The notes under the pieces: generated by a model
Seen by the model: only the letters and a program-made list of their open reading frames with translations
Database searches by the model: none
Told to the model about the DNA's origin: nothing
Source of the DNA: VRUE01 sp963695835
GTDB taxonomy: Bacteria; Actinomycetota; Thermoleophilia; Solirubrobacterales; 70-9
Assembly: GCA_963695835.1 (NCBI GenBank)
Contig: CAVOHR010000001.1
Location: 992,001 to 1,056,000, forward strand
DNA length: 64,000 bases
Direction of reading: 5' to 3'
Part shown: positions 24,964 through 34,359 of the stretch, in pieces
Numbering within the stretch: the first letter of the stretch is position 1
Layout of the letters: the number at the start of each line of letters is the position of its first letter
Program-made: the position numbers and the translations under genes

Positions 24964-27249
24964 ATGTCGGGGATGCGAGTTGGGCTCGGCCGGAGCGTCG
25001 CGCTGGGGATCTGCCTGGCGCTCGCGCTGCTGCTGCTGGCCGCGGCCGAGGCGAAGGCCGGCAAGTACGTCGTCTCGGAGTGCGGCTGGCACGTCGACAC
25101 CGACGCCGGCTGGGCCGACTCGACCGGCGGCGCGAAGTTCCGCCCCGACGCCTACTGCGTCTCGCCACCCGGCGCCGACGCCTTCGACGGCGTCCACATG
25201 AAGAGCTTCACCCGCGACGGCGCCTCGACCGTCTCCGGCACCCGCTTCGCCCGCTGGCGCTGGGAAGCGCCGGCCGGCAGCGCGATCACGCGGGTGACCG
25301 GGACCTGGTGGCACACCCTGCACGACGGCTTCCAGCAGCGGGTCGGGGCCGGCACCTGGAGCGGCGGCTTCGATCCCTTCGCCAGCGCCGGCGCGACCGA
25401 CGTCAACCCGAGCAACTTCGCCGCCGGCTTCTCGCCGGGCGTGCCGGCGGTCGAGGACCGCCTGCTCTGCGCCAAGAGCGAAGACAAGTGGTGCAGCCTC
25501 GACCCGGGCTCCTGGTCCTCGGTTCGGGCGATGACCTTCACGCTCGAAGAGAACACGGTGCCGGGGGCGGGGATCGCCGGCGACATTGTCGCCGGCGGCT
25601 GGCGGCGCGGCGGTCAGGGGGCGGTGATCTGGGGCGCCGACACCGGCTCGGGCATCCGTGTCGGCGAAACGCTGCTCGACGGCAACCGGGTGGCGCTGAC
25701 CGAATACCCATGCTCCCTGGCGTGGGTCGAGGGCGAGCTGCGCGGGACCCGCATGCAGCCCTGCGGGCTCGCCGTCTCGGCGAGCCAGTCGTTCGACACG
25801 ACCAACTTCAGCGACCGGGCGCACTCGCTGGTCCACTGCGTCGTCGACTTCGCCGGCAACCGCGGCTGCACTTCCACGCACCAGGTGCTGATCGACAACC
25901 ACCCGCCGTCCAGCCCGCGCGACCTCGGCGTCGACGGCGGCGAGGGCTGGCGGCGGACGAACGACTTCGACCTGCGCTGGTCGAACCCCGACCAGGGGCC
26001 GGCGAGCCCGATCGGCGGCGCCTCGTTGCGGATCTTCGGGCCGGGCGGCTTCGACACCGGCAGCCGCTACACCCCGGGCCACGACCTGAGCGCGCTGCAC
26101 GACCAGCGCCTGCCGACCCCCGGCGTCTATACCGCCCAGGTCTTCCTTCGCGACGAGGCCGGCAACGAGTCCCCAGGCGCGGTGAGCTCGACGACGCTGC
26201 GGCTCGACGACCTGCCGCCGAAGGTCGCCTTCGCCGCCCCGGACGGCGACGGGATCCCCGACACGGTCAGCGCCGGCGTGTCCGATCCCCACTCGGGCCC
26301 GGCGAAGGGCGAAGTCCAGATCCGCCGCCTCGGCAGCGATCGCTGGGTCGATCTGCCGAGCAGGCTGAAGCCGGGCGCGGCCGGCGCCGCGCAGCTCGTC
26401 GCGACGATGCCCGAACACCTCGATCCCGGCACCTACGTCTTCCGTGCCGAGGCAACCGACGCCGCCGGCAACACCGCCTCGACGACGTTGCGGGCGGACG
26501 GCAGGGAGATGGCGGTGCGCAAGGCTGAACCGCCGCCCGCGGGGCGGAACGCGCCGCTCGCCGACCAGACGCCGGAGAAGGCGGCGGCCACAAGGTCCAA
26601 GACCCGCGTCTTCGCCCGCCTGCGCTGGGGCCATCGCCGCGGCCCGCAGGTGACCGTGCCCTTCCGCGCCGCGGCGACCCTGACCGGCCGCCTGGTCAAC
26701 GCCGAGGGCGCCGGGCTCGCCGGCCGCCGGCTGCGGATCGTCTCGCGGCCCTCGCGCGGCGCCCTCGCCCGCCGGCAGGTGGACACGGTCGCCACCGGCT
26801 CGCACGGCGGCTTCCACTTCGCCCTGCCGTCCGGCCCGTCGCGGCGGATCACGGTCAGCTTCGGCGGCGAGGCGGCCCTCGCCGGGTCGCGGCGGACGGC
26901 CCTCGCCCTGCGGGTGCGCGGCGCCGTCTCGCTGCACGCCGCGCCGCAGGCACTGCGCACCGGCGAGTCGGTCCACTTCTGGGGCCGGGTGCGGGCGCGT
27001 GGAGCGCCGCTGCCGCGCCGCGGCAAGCTGGTCGCGATCCAGTACTACGAGGAAGGGGCGCATCGCTGGCGACCGGTGCTGGTCGTGCGCAGCGACCACG
27101 GCGGCCGCTTCCGCAGCGGCTACCGCTTCCGCTACATCAGCGGCGCCGCCTCGATCCGGCTGCGCGCCGTCGCCCTCGCCGAGGAGCGCTGGCCCTACGC
27201 GCCCGGCGCCTCGCGCCCAGTGACGGTCCGGGTCAGTGGGGACCGGTAG
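24964..27249 (+). CDS. Large secreted multi-domain protein (jelly-roll and Ig-like), function unknown
   Basis: Predicted 761 residues. Signal peptide (GICLALALLLLAAAEAKAG) precedes a domain with paired cysteines (SECGWHVD, AYCVSPPG, LLCAKSEDKWC, EYPCS, QPCG, HCVVDFAGNRGC). Two or three Ig/FnIII-like segments follow (SSPRDLGVDGGEGWRRTNDF; LPTPGVYTAQVFLRDEAGNE; TYVFRAEATDAAGNTAS), then a C-terminal carboxypeptidase-regulatory-like beta domain (TGRLVNAEGAGLAGRRLRIV). No active site is recognised. This reads as a surface or exported adhesion or scaffold protein. ATG 24964 follows GGGGGAG; 24940 and 24973 are alternatives. Confidence 0.75.
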   Translation: MSGMRVGLGRSVALGICLALALLLLAAAEAKAGKYVVSECGWHVDTDAGWADSTGGAKFRPDAYCVSPPGADAFDGVHMKSFTRDGASTVSGTRFARWRWEAPAGSAITRVTGTWWHTLHDGFQQRVGAGTWSGGFDPFASAGATDVNPSNFAAGFSPGVPAVEDRLLCAKSEDKWCSLDPGSWSSVRAMTFTLEENTVPGAGIAGDIVAGGWRRGGQGAVIWGADTGSGIRVGETLLDGNRVALTEYPCSLAWVEGELRGTRMQPCGLAVSASQSFDTTNFSDRAHSLVHCVVDFAGNRGCTSTHQVLIDNHPPSSPRDLGVDGGEGWRRTNDFDLRWSNPDQGPASPIGGASLRIFGPGGFDTGSRYTPGHDLSALHDQRLPTPGVYTAQVFLRDEAGNESPGAVSSTTLRLDDLPPKVAFAAPDGDGIPDTVSAGVSDPHSGPAKGEVQIRRLGSDRWVDLPSRLKPGAAGAAQLVATMPEHLDPGTYVFRAEATDAAGNTASTTLRADGREMAVRKAEPPPAGRNAPLADQTPEKAAATRSKTRVFARLRWGHRRGPQVTVPFRAAATLTGRLVNAEGAGLAGRRLRIVSRPSRGALARRQVDTVATGSHGGFHFALPSGPSRRITVSFGGEAALAGSRRTALALRVRGAVSLHAAPQALRTGESVHFWGRVRARGAPLPRRGKLVAIQYYEEGAHRWRPVLVVRSDHGGRFRSGYRFRYISGAASIRLRAVALAEERWPYAPGASRPVTVRVSGDR

Positions 27250-27260
27250 GGTGGGGCGCC

Positions 27261-27719
27261 ATGTCGCAGGCGACCCTCCACACCAGCGCCGGGGCGATCG
27301 TGCTCGAGCTGCACGACGCCGAGGCGCCGAAGACGGTCGAGAACTTTCGCAAGCTCGCCGCCGACGGCTTCTACGACGACCTCGTCTTCCACCGGGTGAT
27401 CGCCGACTTCATGGTTCAGGGCGGCTGCCCGGAGGGGACCGGGCGCGGCGGTCCCGGCTACACCTTCGAGGACGAGATCAACGAGCACAAGATCGTCCGC
27501 GGCGCCCTGGCGATGGCCAACGCCGGGCCGAACACCAACGGCTCCCAGTTCTTCGTCGTCACCGCCCAGGCGGCGCCGTGGCTGGACGGCAAGCACACCG
27601 TCTTCGGCCAGGTGACCGGGGGGATGGAGGCGGTCGACGCGATCGAGTCGACCCCGACCGACGCCTCCGACCGGCCGGTCGAGCCGCAGAAGATCGAGAG
27701 GGTCGAGCTCTCCGACTAG
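27261..27719 (+). CDS. ppiA: Cyclophilin-type peptidyl-prolyl cis-trans isomerase
   Basis: Predicted 152 residues. VFHRVIADFMVQGGCPEGTG contains the catalytic arginine and the FMxQGG core, and ANAGPNTNGSQFFVVTA the conserved binding-pocket segment, with LDGKHTVFGQV after it. No signal peptide, so cytoplasmic. It accelerates proline isomerisation during protein folding. It begins 11 nt after the large secreted protein gene. AlphaFold-scale detail is not needed for the call; the family match is unambiguous. Confidence 0.95.
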   Translation: MSQATLHTSAGAIVLELHDAEAPKTVENFRKLAADGFYDDLVFHRVIADFMVQGGCPEGTGRGGPGYTFEDEINEHKIVRGALAMANAGPNTNGSQFFVVTAQAAPWLDGKHTVFGQVTGGMEAVDAIESTPTDASDRPVEPQKIERVELSD

Positions 27720-27774
27720 CCGGCGCGGCTGGTGTCCCAGCTCGCCGAGCTGGAGGCGATGCTGAGCTGAGCGC

Positions 27775-28461
27775 TCAGCCGCCGGAGCGCTTGCGCAGCA
27801 ACCCTTCGCCCGGTCGCCAGAGGCTGACCAGGCCGGCGACCAGCGTGACCAGGAAGACCTGGCCGAGCATCATCTCCAGGCCGGCGATCATCCGCCCGAC
27901 TTGCCCGGCCGGGACGAGATCGCCATAGCCGGTGGTGGTCAGGGTCGTGTAGCTGAAGAAGAGGAAGTCGCTGCCCTTGGCCGCCACGCCGGCGCCGAAG
28001 AAGCCACCGCCTTCGATCCGGTCGATCGCGCCGAAGAGCCAGGTGAAGAGGATGCCGAGGGCGATGTAGACGCTGACCGCGCCGAGGATCGTGCGAAAGG
28101 AGACCTCCGTGGCGGTGACGACGCGCCGCAGCACGGCCGCCATCGCCACGGCGAGCAGCCCGATCTCCAGGAAGGAGGAGACGTTGAGCCAGAGGTGCGC
28201 TCCGGAGATCGCCGAGACGATCGCCAGCAGGATCGCCAGGGCGGCGACCCGCAGCGCCCGCCGCACGAAGGTCGCCCCCGCGTGCGAGCTGGTCAGGGCG
28301 ACGATCGAGGTCGCGGCCGTCGTCACGGCCAGCAGCACCGCGCCCCAGCTCCGGTTGGAGAGCACCGAGGCGAGCACGTAGGTGACGACGACGAGCAGCA
28401 GCACCAGGCCAAACGCGTCGCTCACCCGCTGCGCACGCCGCAACCACCGCTCGCGGTTCAT
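27775..28461 (-). CDS. Two-pore-helix potassium channel protein
   Basis: Predicted 228 residues from ATG 28461 (a GTG at 28533 would add 24). Four hydrophobic helices in the first 140 residues are followed by a pore region FLFFSYTTLTTTGYGDLVPA with the K-selectivity filter TTTGYGD, and a final inner helix MMLGQVFLVTLVAGLVSLW. Family Ion_trans_2 (PF07885). No cytoplasmic RCK or TrkA domain is attached. It is convergent with the cyclophilin gene. The serine tRNA lies behind its start. Confidence 0.88.
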   Translation of the reverse strand: MNRERWLRRAQRVSDAFGLVLLLVVVTYVLASVLSNRSWGAVLLAVTTAATSIVALTSSHAGATFVRRALRVAALAILLAIVSAISGAHLWLNVSSFLEIGLLAVAMAAVLRRVVTATEVSFRTILGAVSVYIALGILFTWLFGAIDRIEGGGFFGAGVAAKGSDFLFFSYTTLTTTGYGDLVPAGQVGRMIAGLEMMLGQVFLVTLVAGLVSLWRPGEGLLRKRSGG

Positions 28462-28647
28462 GCGCAGGGTTTCGGCCGGCCGCCCCCCTTTCCTGCCCGG
28501 CAGCCGGTGCTCGACAGTGAGCCGGCGCGCCACAGCCGCGCGGTTGTCGGGCTCTAGGAAACGTTTTGACTTGCGGGCCTGTCTACACTGCGAGGATGGC
28601 TTTTGTCGGCGATACTCATAGGTCTACCGCGGGTCGGGAGCCCCGAG

Positions 28648-28736
28648 CGGAGGGGGTGGGATTCGAACCCACGAGACGCCTTACGACGCCTAACGGCTTT
28701 CAAGGCCGTCGCATTCAACCGCTCTGCCACCCCTCC
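28648..28736 (-). tRNA. tRNA-Ser (anticodon TGA)
   Basis: On the minus strand the acceptor GGAGGGG pairs with CCCCTCC. The anticodon stem ACGGC / GCCGT encloses the loop CTTGAAA with anticodon TGA. A long variable arm (class II) and the T-loop GGTTCGAATCC are present. Length 89 nt; CCA is not encoded. Confidence 0.95.
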
Positions 28737-28818
28737 GGGTCTATGCCTCGCTGTCGATGCTAGCCGGAAAGCTATGAACAAAAAGGCACGAGTAAAAAGC
28801 TGAAGTGGTGATTGGATT

Positions 28819-29982
28819 ATGAGACCGATGCGCCGCCTGCTGATTCTCGCCTCGACGATGGTCTTCTTCGACGTCGCGTTCTACGCGGCGATCGCGCCTC
28901 TGCTGCCCGATTACGTCGCCGAGTTCGATCTCAGCAAGGCCGAAGCGGGGGTCCTCGCCTCCGCCTACGCGGTCGGCACCCTGGTCGCTTCGCTGCCGGC
29001 CGGGGTGGTGGCGACCCGGGTCGGCCCGCGCCGCACCGTGATCGCCGGCCTGCTGCTGCTCGGCGGCTCCAGCCTCGCCTTCGGCTTCGGTCACGAGATC
29101 GGCTTGCTCGACGCGGCGCGCTTCGCCCAGGGCGTCTCGGGGGCGCTGATCTGGGCCGGCGCGCTGACCTGGCTGATCACGACAGCGCCGGCCGAGCGGC
29201 GCGGTTCGGTGATCGGCACCGCGCTCGGCACTGCCGTCGCCGGCGCCCTGGTCGGGCCGCTCATCGGCGCGGTCGCAGCGGAAATCGGCACCAAGGCGGT
29301 GTTCGGCGCCGTGCTCGGAATCACCGCGGTGCTCGCGGCGATGGCCGCCCGACTGCCGGAAACCGGGCCGCCGGAGCGCCAGCCGCTGCGCGAGGTCGGC
29401 GAAACGATCCTCACCCGTCCGATTCTCACCGCGACCGCCTTCGTCGCCGTGCCCTCGCTGATGTTCGGCGCGATCGAGGTGCTGGTGCCGCTGCGGATAA
29501 GCGAACTCGGCGGCGGCCACGTGGCGATCGCCGGCGGCTTCATCGCCGGCGCGGCGCTCGAGGGCGGTCTGGCACCGGCTGCCGGCCGCTACTCGGACCG
29601 GGTCGGCCGCCGCCTGCCGTTCGTCATCGGCACCGCCATCTGCTCCTGCGCGATGGTCGGGATCGCCGCGGCGACGGCGCTCGGGCCGGTGCTCGCGGCG
29701 CTGATCCTCGGCTCGCTCGGCGCCGGCATCTGCTTCGCGCCGGCCCTCACCACGCTCTCGGAGGCAGCGGACAACAGCCGCCTCCACCAGGGCTACGCCG
29801 CCGGCCTCTCCAACATGGCCTGGGCGGCCGGCCAGGCGGTCGGCGCCCTGGCCGGCGGCGGCCTCGCCAGCGCCAGCAGTTACGCCGTGCCCAGCCTCGG
29901 GGTTGCCCTCCTGCTCCTCTCGACCTCGGCCTACGCCTACCGTGCCCTGGTCCCGCCGCTGGTCCAGCCGGCGGAGAGTTAG
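28819..29982 (+). CDS. MFS transporter (12-TM drug/sugar exporter type)
   Basis: Predicted 387 residues with about 12 membrane helices. FYAAIAPLLPDYVAEFDLSK in helix 1-2 and the loop 2-3 motif ATRVGPRRTV (variant of GxxxDRxGRR) identify the major facilitator superfamily. A second cytoplasmic signature, GRYSDRVGRRLPFV, occurs in the C-terminal half. Substrate unknown. No convincing ribosome binding site was seen before the ATG. The lactone oxidase gene starts 10 nt after its stop, so they may share a transcript. Confidence 0.88.
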   Translation: MRPMRRLLILASTMVFFDVAFYAAIAPLLPDYVAEFDLSKAEAGVLASAYAVGTLVASLPAGVVATRVGPRRTVIAGLLLLGGSSLAFGFGHEIGLLDAARFAQGVSGALIWAGALTWLITTAPAERRGSVIGTALGTAVAGALVGPLIGAVAAEIGTKAVFGAVLGITAVLAAMAARLPETGPPERQPLREVGETILTRPILTATAFVAVPSLMFGAIEVLVPLRISELGGGHVAIAGGFIAGAALEGGLAPAAGRYSDRVGRRLPFVIGTAICSCAMVGIAAATALGPVLAALILGSLGAGICFAPALTTLSEAADNSRLHQGYAAGLSNMAWAAGQAVGALAGGGLASASSYAVPSLGVALLLLSTSAYAYRALVPPLVQPAES

Positions 29983-29992
29983 CTTTACGCGG

Positions 29993-31285
29993 GTGAGCGA
30001 GTGGCGCAACTGGGCGGGCGACCAACGATGCCGGCCGGCGGAGCTGGTTCGCCCGGCTGACCGCGACGGGCTGAGCGCGGCGGTCGCCTCGGCGGCTGCC
30101 GCCGGACACAGGGTCAGCGTCGCCGGCGCCGGCCACTCCTTCACCGGGACGGCGCTGACCGACGGCACGATGGTCGACCTCGCCGCGCTGAGCGGGACGA
30201 TCGACGCCGACCGCTCCTCCGGCCTGGTCAAGGTCGGCGGCGGCACCGTCCTCGCCGACCTCAACCGGGAGCTGCACCGGCTCGGCCTGGCGATGGAGAA
30301 CCTCGGCGACATCGACCGGCAGACGATCGCCGGTGCGATCTCGACCGCCACCCACGGCACCGGCGCGAAGCTGCGCAACATCTCCGCCCAGGTGGAGGCG
30401 GTCGAGCTGGTGCTGGCCGACGGCAGCGTGCGCGAGCTGAGCGGCGAGGACGGCGACCTGCTGCGCGCCGCCCGGGTCGGCGTCGGCGCGCTCGGCGCGA
30501 TCTCGGCGGCGACGCTGCGCTGCGTGCCTGCCTTCGTGCTGCGGCGGGTCGATTCGCCGGCGCCGCGCGAGGAGGTCTTCGAGAGCTTCGACGAGCGCGC
30601 CGCCGCCAGCGACCACTTCGAGCTGTTCACCTTCCCCTACGCCGACTCGGCGCTGGTCCTCGAGCGCAACCGGGTCGAGGGGGGGCCGCGGCCGCGCGGC
30701 AGGCTCGCCGCCTACCTGAACGACATCGTGCTCGAGAACTGGACGCTGGAGGCGCTCTCGGCCGCCGGCAAGGCCTTTCCGCGTTCGATCCCGGCGCTTT
30801 CCCGGCTCGCCGCCGCGCTCGCCTCGGGCGGCAAGACGGTCGACCGCTCCGACCGCGTCTTCGCCGGCGAGCGTCGCGTCCGCTTCACCGAGATGGAGTA
30901 CGGGGTGCCGCGGGAGCACGGCGTCGAGGCGGCGCGGCGGGCGATCGAGTGGGTGCGCTCGAACCGCTATCCGGTCTTCTTCCCGATCGAGATGCGCGTC
31001 GCCGCCGGCGACGACGCCCTGCTCAGCCCCTCGCACGAGCGCGACACCGTCTACATCGCCGTCCACCAGTACCGGGGGATGGAGTGGCGCCCCTACTTCG
31101 AGGCGGTCGAGGCGATCATGGACGACTACGGCGGCCGCCCGCACTGGGGCAAGCGCCACTTCCAGACCGCGGCGACGCTGGAGCCGCGCTACCCGGCCTG
31201 GGAGCGGTTCCGGGCGGCCCGGGATGAGCTCGACCCCGAGCGCGTCTTCGCCAACGAGTACGCGGCCCGCGTCCTCGGGCCGTGA
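29993..31285 (+). CDS. FAD-linked sugar lactone oxidase (D-arabinono-1,4-lactone oxidase family)
   Basis: Predicted 430 residues from a GTG. The FAD-binding PCMH domain has RVSVAGAGHSFTGTALTDG (about residue 38, with the usual flavin-attachment histidine context), VKVGGGTVLADLNRELHRLG and ATHGTGAKLRN. The C-terminal ALO domain ends with the conserved HWGKRHF. Family members oxidise L-gulono-, D-arabinono- or related lactones at the expense of oxygen or a dye. It is convergent with a PLP-domain gene, with only 1 nt between the stops, a pairing also familiar from mycobacteria. Confidence 0.88.
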   Translation: MSEWRNWAGDQRCRPAELVRPADRDGLSAAVASAAAAGHRVSVAGAGHSFTGTALTDGTMVDLAALSGTIDADRSSGLVKVGGGTVLADLNRELHRLGLAMENLGDIDRQTIAGAISTATHGTGAKLRNISAQVEAVELVLADGSVRELSGEDGDLLRAARVGVGALGAISAATLRCVPAFVLRRVDSPAPREEVFESFDERAAASDHFELFTFPYADSALVLERNRVEGGPRPRGRLAAYLNDIVLENWTLEALSAAGKAFPRSIPALSRLAAALASGGKTVDRSDRVFAGERRVRFTEMEYGVPREHGVEAARRAIEWVRSNRYPVFFPIEMRVAAGDDALLSPSHERDTVYIAVHQYRGMEWRPYFEAVEAIMDDYGGRPHWGKRHFQTAATLEPRYPAWERFRAARDELDPERVFANEYAARVLGP

Positions 31286-31286
31286 T

Positions 31287-32498
31287 TCAGAGGAACGCCC
31301 GGCCCTCGCCCCGGTAGGTGGGGACGATGTCGACGATCTCGCCGCCCTCGATCAGGTGGAGGAGGTCGAAGCGCTCGCACAGCTCGCCCGCCTTGGCGTG
31401 GCGCAGGTAGACGCGATCGCCGATCGAGAGCTGCTCGGCGGGCGGTCCCAGCAGCGGCGTCTGCACCTCGCCGGCGCCCTCCTCGGGGTCGAGCTTCAGG
31501 CCGGGCGGCAGCCAGGGAGCCGGCAGCCGCCCCGGGTCGCCGCTGCCGGAGGCGAGGTAGCCGCCGCCGAGCGCGGTCGCCACGCCCGGCGCCGGCTTGC
31601 GGACGATCGGCAGCGCGAAGCCCGCCGCCGGGGTCAGCGAGAAGCGGCCGTAGTGGTCGAAGAGGGCGGGGGCGAAGAAGCCCGAGCCGGCGGCCACCTC
31701 GGTCACCGGGTCCTCGGCCGCGGTCAGCTCGAGGCTGCCGGTGCCGCCGCCGTTGACGATCGGCAGCTCGGCGAACTCGCGGATCGCGGCGACGACCGCG
31801 CCTCGGCGCTCGGCCAGCTCGGCGGCCGAGCGGCGCTGCATCCAGCGGATCGCGGCGCCGCGCAGGCGGCGTCCCGGCGGCCGGTCGCCGACTCCGGCGA
31901 TCTGGCCCTCGTAGGCCATCAGCGCCGCCAGCTCGAGCTGCGGCCGCCGCTCGATCTCCTGCGCCAGCGCCACCGCCTGCTCGGCCGTGTGGACCGGCGA
32001 GCGCTTCGGGCCGACCCTCACCCGTCCGCCCAGCCACCACCAGCTCGCGTCGAGGTCGATGCAGACGCGGACCGGCGCCGCGCCCGCTCCCAGCACCGAC
32101 TCGATCGCGTCGAGGTGCTCGGCGCAGTCGACCATCACGATCGGCGCCCCGGCCGGGTTGGCGACCGAGCGCAGCGCCAGCTCTCCCAGCGCGCCCTCGT
32201 CGGCGGTCGGGTAGGCGAGCAGCAGGTTCTCGAAGCCCTGCTCGGCCAGCCACAGCGTCTCCGGCAGGGTGAAGGTCATCAGCCCCTGGAAGCGCTCGTC
32301 GCTGCGCAGCACCCGCTCCAGCAGTGCCCGGCAGCGCAGCGACTTGCTCGCGACCCGGATCGGCTTCTCCGCGGCGCGCTCCAGCATCGCCACCGTGTTG
32401 GCGCCCATCGCGTCGAGGTCGACGAAGGCGAAGGGCGCCTCGACTTCGGCGAAGATCGCCTCGTAGCGCGCGTGGGACTGATCCAGGGACGAACTCAC
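31287..32498 (-). CDS. Alanine-racemase-fold PLP enzyme (amino acid deaminase/aldolase-like)
   Basis: Predicted 403 residues. APFAFVDLDAMGANTVAMLE starts the alanine racemase N-terminal barrel, and RVASKSLRCRALLERVL carries the PLP-binding lysine. LAAYEGQIAG-like segments, GGGTGSLELTA and VTEVAAGSGFFAP follow the D-threonine aldolase / D-serine dehydratase group. The C-terminal beta domain has GDRVYLRHAKAGELCERFD, with metal-ligand-type His and Cys. Likely acts on a D-amino acid; the exact reaction is not determined. No membrane or export segments. Confidence 0.8.
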   Translation of the reverse strand: MSSSLDQSHARYEAIFAEVEAPFAFVDLDAMGANTVAMLERAAEKPIRVASKSLRCRALLERVLRSDERFQGLMTFTLPETLWLAEQGFENLLLAYPTADEGALGELALRSVANPAGAPIVMVDCAEHLDAIESVLGAGAAPVRVCIDLDASWWWLGGRVRVGPKRSPVHTAEQAVALAQEIERRPQLELAALMAYEGQIAGVGDRPPGRRLRGAAIRWMQRRSAAELAERRGAVVAAIREFAELPIVNGGGTGSLELTAAEDPVTEVAAGSGFFAPALFDHYGRFSLTPAAGFALPIVRKPAPGVATALGGGYLASGSGDPGRLPAPWLPPGLKLDPEEGAGEVQTPLLGPPAEQLSIGDRVYLRHAKAGELCERFDLLHLIEGGEIVDIVPTYRGEGRAFL

Positions 32499-32553
32499 CG
32501 AACCGAGCCTATCCGCGCCGCACCCCGGAGGCGGCGCTATGTTTTCAGGCCCC

Positions 32554-32642
32554 GGAGAGGTGGCCGAGTGGCTGAAGGCACTCGCCTGCTAAGCGAGTAG
32601 GGGGCGCAAGCTCTCTCGAGGGTTCGAATCCCTCCCTCTCCG
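32554..32642 (+). tRNA. tRNA-Ser (anticodon GCT)
   Basis: Acceptor GGAGAGG / CCTCTCC, D-loop GTGGCTGAAGG, anticodon stem CTCGC / GCGAG with loop CTGCTAA (anticodon GCT), long variable arm, T-loop GGTTCGAATCC. Length 89 nt without CCA. Confidence 0.95.
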
Positions 32643-32712
32643 TTCCTGCCTGCAAAGCGGCCCACGCGGGTTGATGAAATACGCAATTTGCGGGATTTCA
32701 CTCAGGAACTCC

Positions 32713-32768
32713 AACGCCGCATCCGAGTTTGACCACACCAGGGTGGGGTCAAGGTCGGATGCGGCGTT
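32713..32768. repeat. Large inverted repeat downstream of tRNA-Ser
   Basis: Perfect 14-bp arms AACGCCGCATCCGA (32713-32726) and TCGGATGCGGCGTT (32755-32768). Nested inside are TTGACC / GGTCAA arms. It is followed by ATTCGGCCCCTTTTCCC, so it could terminate tRNA transcription or be a small palindromic element. No gene was seen in 32643-32870. A stray GGGTTCGAATACCG at 32828 resembles a T-loop. Confidence 0.7.
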
Positions 32769-32870
32769 ATTCGGCCCCTTTTCCCTGTCGGCAGAGGTCA
32801 AGCCGAGAGATGCGGGCCTGGACCTCAGGGTTCGAATACCGTCTCATGATCCCCGCTGTCTCGCGCCGGT

Positions 32871-34310
32871 TCAGCCGAGCCGCGAGCGGATCACGACGCG
32901 GGCGCCGCGCGCGGGGATCATCGTCACGTTGCGGTGCAGGGCGTGCTCGGGGGCGGGGTCGTCGGCCTCGAGGTCGAGGCGGCGGGCCATCGCCGCGAGG
33001 ACGACGCGCTGCTCGGCCATCGCCAGCTCCGCGCCGAGGCAGCGGCGGATGCCGCCGCCGAAGGGGATCCACTCATACGTGCCCGGCTTGCGGCCGAGCC
33101 AGCGCTCGGGGCGGAACTCGAAGGGTTCGGGGTAGACGTCCTCGCGGTGGTGGACGAGGAGGATGCTCATCGCCACCGGCGTGTCGGCCGGCACCGCGTA
33201 CTCGCCCAGGCGCCAGGGCACCATCACCCGACGGCCGATCAGCGGGATCACCGGCCGCGAGCGCATGCCCTCGACGATCGTCGCCTCGATCCGCTCCTCG
33301 GCGTCCTCGCCGGAGCGGACCGCGTCGCGCAGCGCCGAGTAGGCGTCCGGCGTGCGGACCAGCCGCTCCCAGGTCCAGGCAAGCGAGTTGGCGGTCGTCT
33401 CGTGGCCGGCGAGCACCAGGGTGAGCAGCTCGTCGCGCAGTTCCTTGTCGCTCATCGCCTCGCCGCTCTCGGTCCGCGCCTTCAGCAGCAGCGAGAGGAT
33501 GTCGTGGCGCTCGTCGAGGTCGGCGGCGCGGCGGCGCTGTTCGATCACCGGGTAGGTGGCGCGGTCGAGGATGCCGAGGCCCACCTTCATCGGCCCGACC
33601 GGCTCGGTGCGGTTGATGTTGATCAGCTCGCCGATCTGAGCGGGCGGCCGGGTCGAGGCGCGGACCAGGCGCTTGGTCACCTGGCGAAGCTTGTGCTCGG
33701 GCGTGCCGCGCTCGGGCCGGCCCTCGACGCCGAAGATCCCGGCCATGATCACGTCGAGGGTGATCGCCTGCATCCGCGGCGCCAGCGCGAACGGCGTGCC
33801 GACCGGCCAGGCGTCGATCTCGCGCTCGGCGGCGTCGGCGATCATCTGCGTGTACCGATCGATCGCCTCGCCGTGGAAGGGCGGCAGCAGCAGTTTGCGC
33901 TGGCGCATATGGCGCGGCCCGACCGCGGTGAGCACCGAGTTCGGGCCGACGACCGGCCGCAGCGGCGACTCGCCGGTCAGTGACGGCGCCTGCTCGGGCT
34001 TGGCGGTGAACAGCGAGCGGACGTGGTCGGGGTGACTGGTGATCACCGGCCCGCCGTCGACCACCCCCCGCATGTGGAAGACCTCGCCCAGCTCGCGGCG
34101 GGCGCGGAAGACGAACTCGATCTGGCGCTGGTTGAAGCGCAGGGTCTGGAGCAGCGGCGGCAGGTCGATCGCCGGGGGCGAGGGGAGGCTCGCCGCCTCG
34201 GCGGCCTCGATCGGTCCGGCCGGCGACTCGGGCGCCGCGCCGACCAGCCCGTCGGCGGTGGCAGGCTCGTCGACCTGCGGCGGTGCGACCGGTTCGGCGA
34301 GCGGCTTCAC
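32871..34310 (-). CDS. Cytochrome P450
   Basis: Predicted 479 residues. The heme ligand loop FGGGIRRCLGAELAMAEQRV (about residues 415-434), the I-helix oxygen-activation motif LAGHETTANSLAWTWERL and the K-helix EGMRSRPVIPL are all present, so it should be active. The N-terminus is a 50-residue proline/alanine-rich extension without a membrane anchor. Substrate not predictable; the heme loop and AGHETT resemble CYP families that hydroxylate fatty or steroid-like substrates. No ferredoxin reductase is adjacent. The GTG start has no ribosome binding site; a leaderless transcript from TAACAC is possible. Confidence 0.93.
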   Translation of the reverse strand: MKPLAEPVAPPQVDEPATADGLVGAAPESPAGPIEAAEAASLPSPPAIDLPPLLQTLRFNQRQIEFVFRARRELGEVFHMRGVVDGGPVITSHPDHVRSLFTAKPEQAPSLTGESPLRPVVGPNSVLTAVGPRHMRQRKLLLPPFHGEAIDRYTQMIADAAEREIDAWPVGTPFALAPRMQAITLDVIMAGIFGVEGRPERGTPEHKLRQVTKRLVRASTRPPAQIGELININRTEPVGPMKVGLGILDRATYPVIEQRRRAADLDERHDILSLLLKARTESGEAMSDKELRDELLTLVLAGHETTANSLAWTWERLVRTPDAYSALRDAVRSGEDAEERIEATIVEGMRSRPVIPLIGRRVMVPWRLGEYAVPADTPVAMSILLVHHREDVYPEPFEFRPERWLGRKPGTYEWIPFGGGIRRCLGAELAMAEQRVVLAAMARRLDLEADDPAPEHALHRNVTMIPARGARVVIRSRLG

Positions 34311-34359
34311 GCGAGCAGTGTTACATAGGTCGATGTCATATCAGGCACTCTCTACAGTC

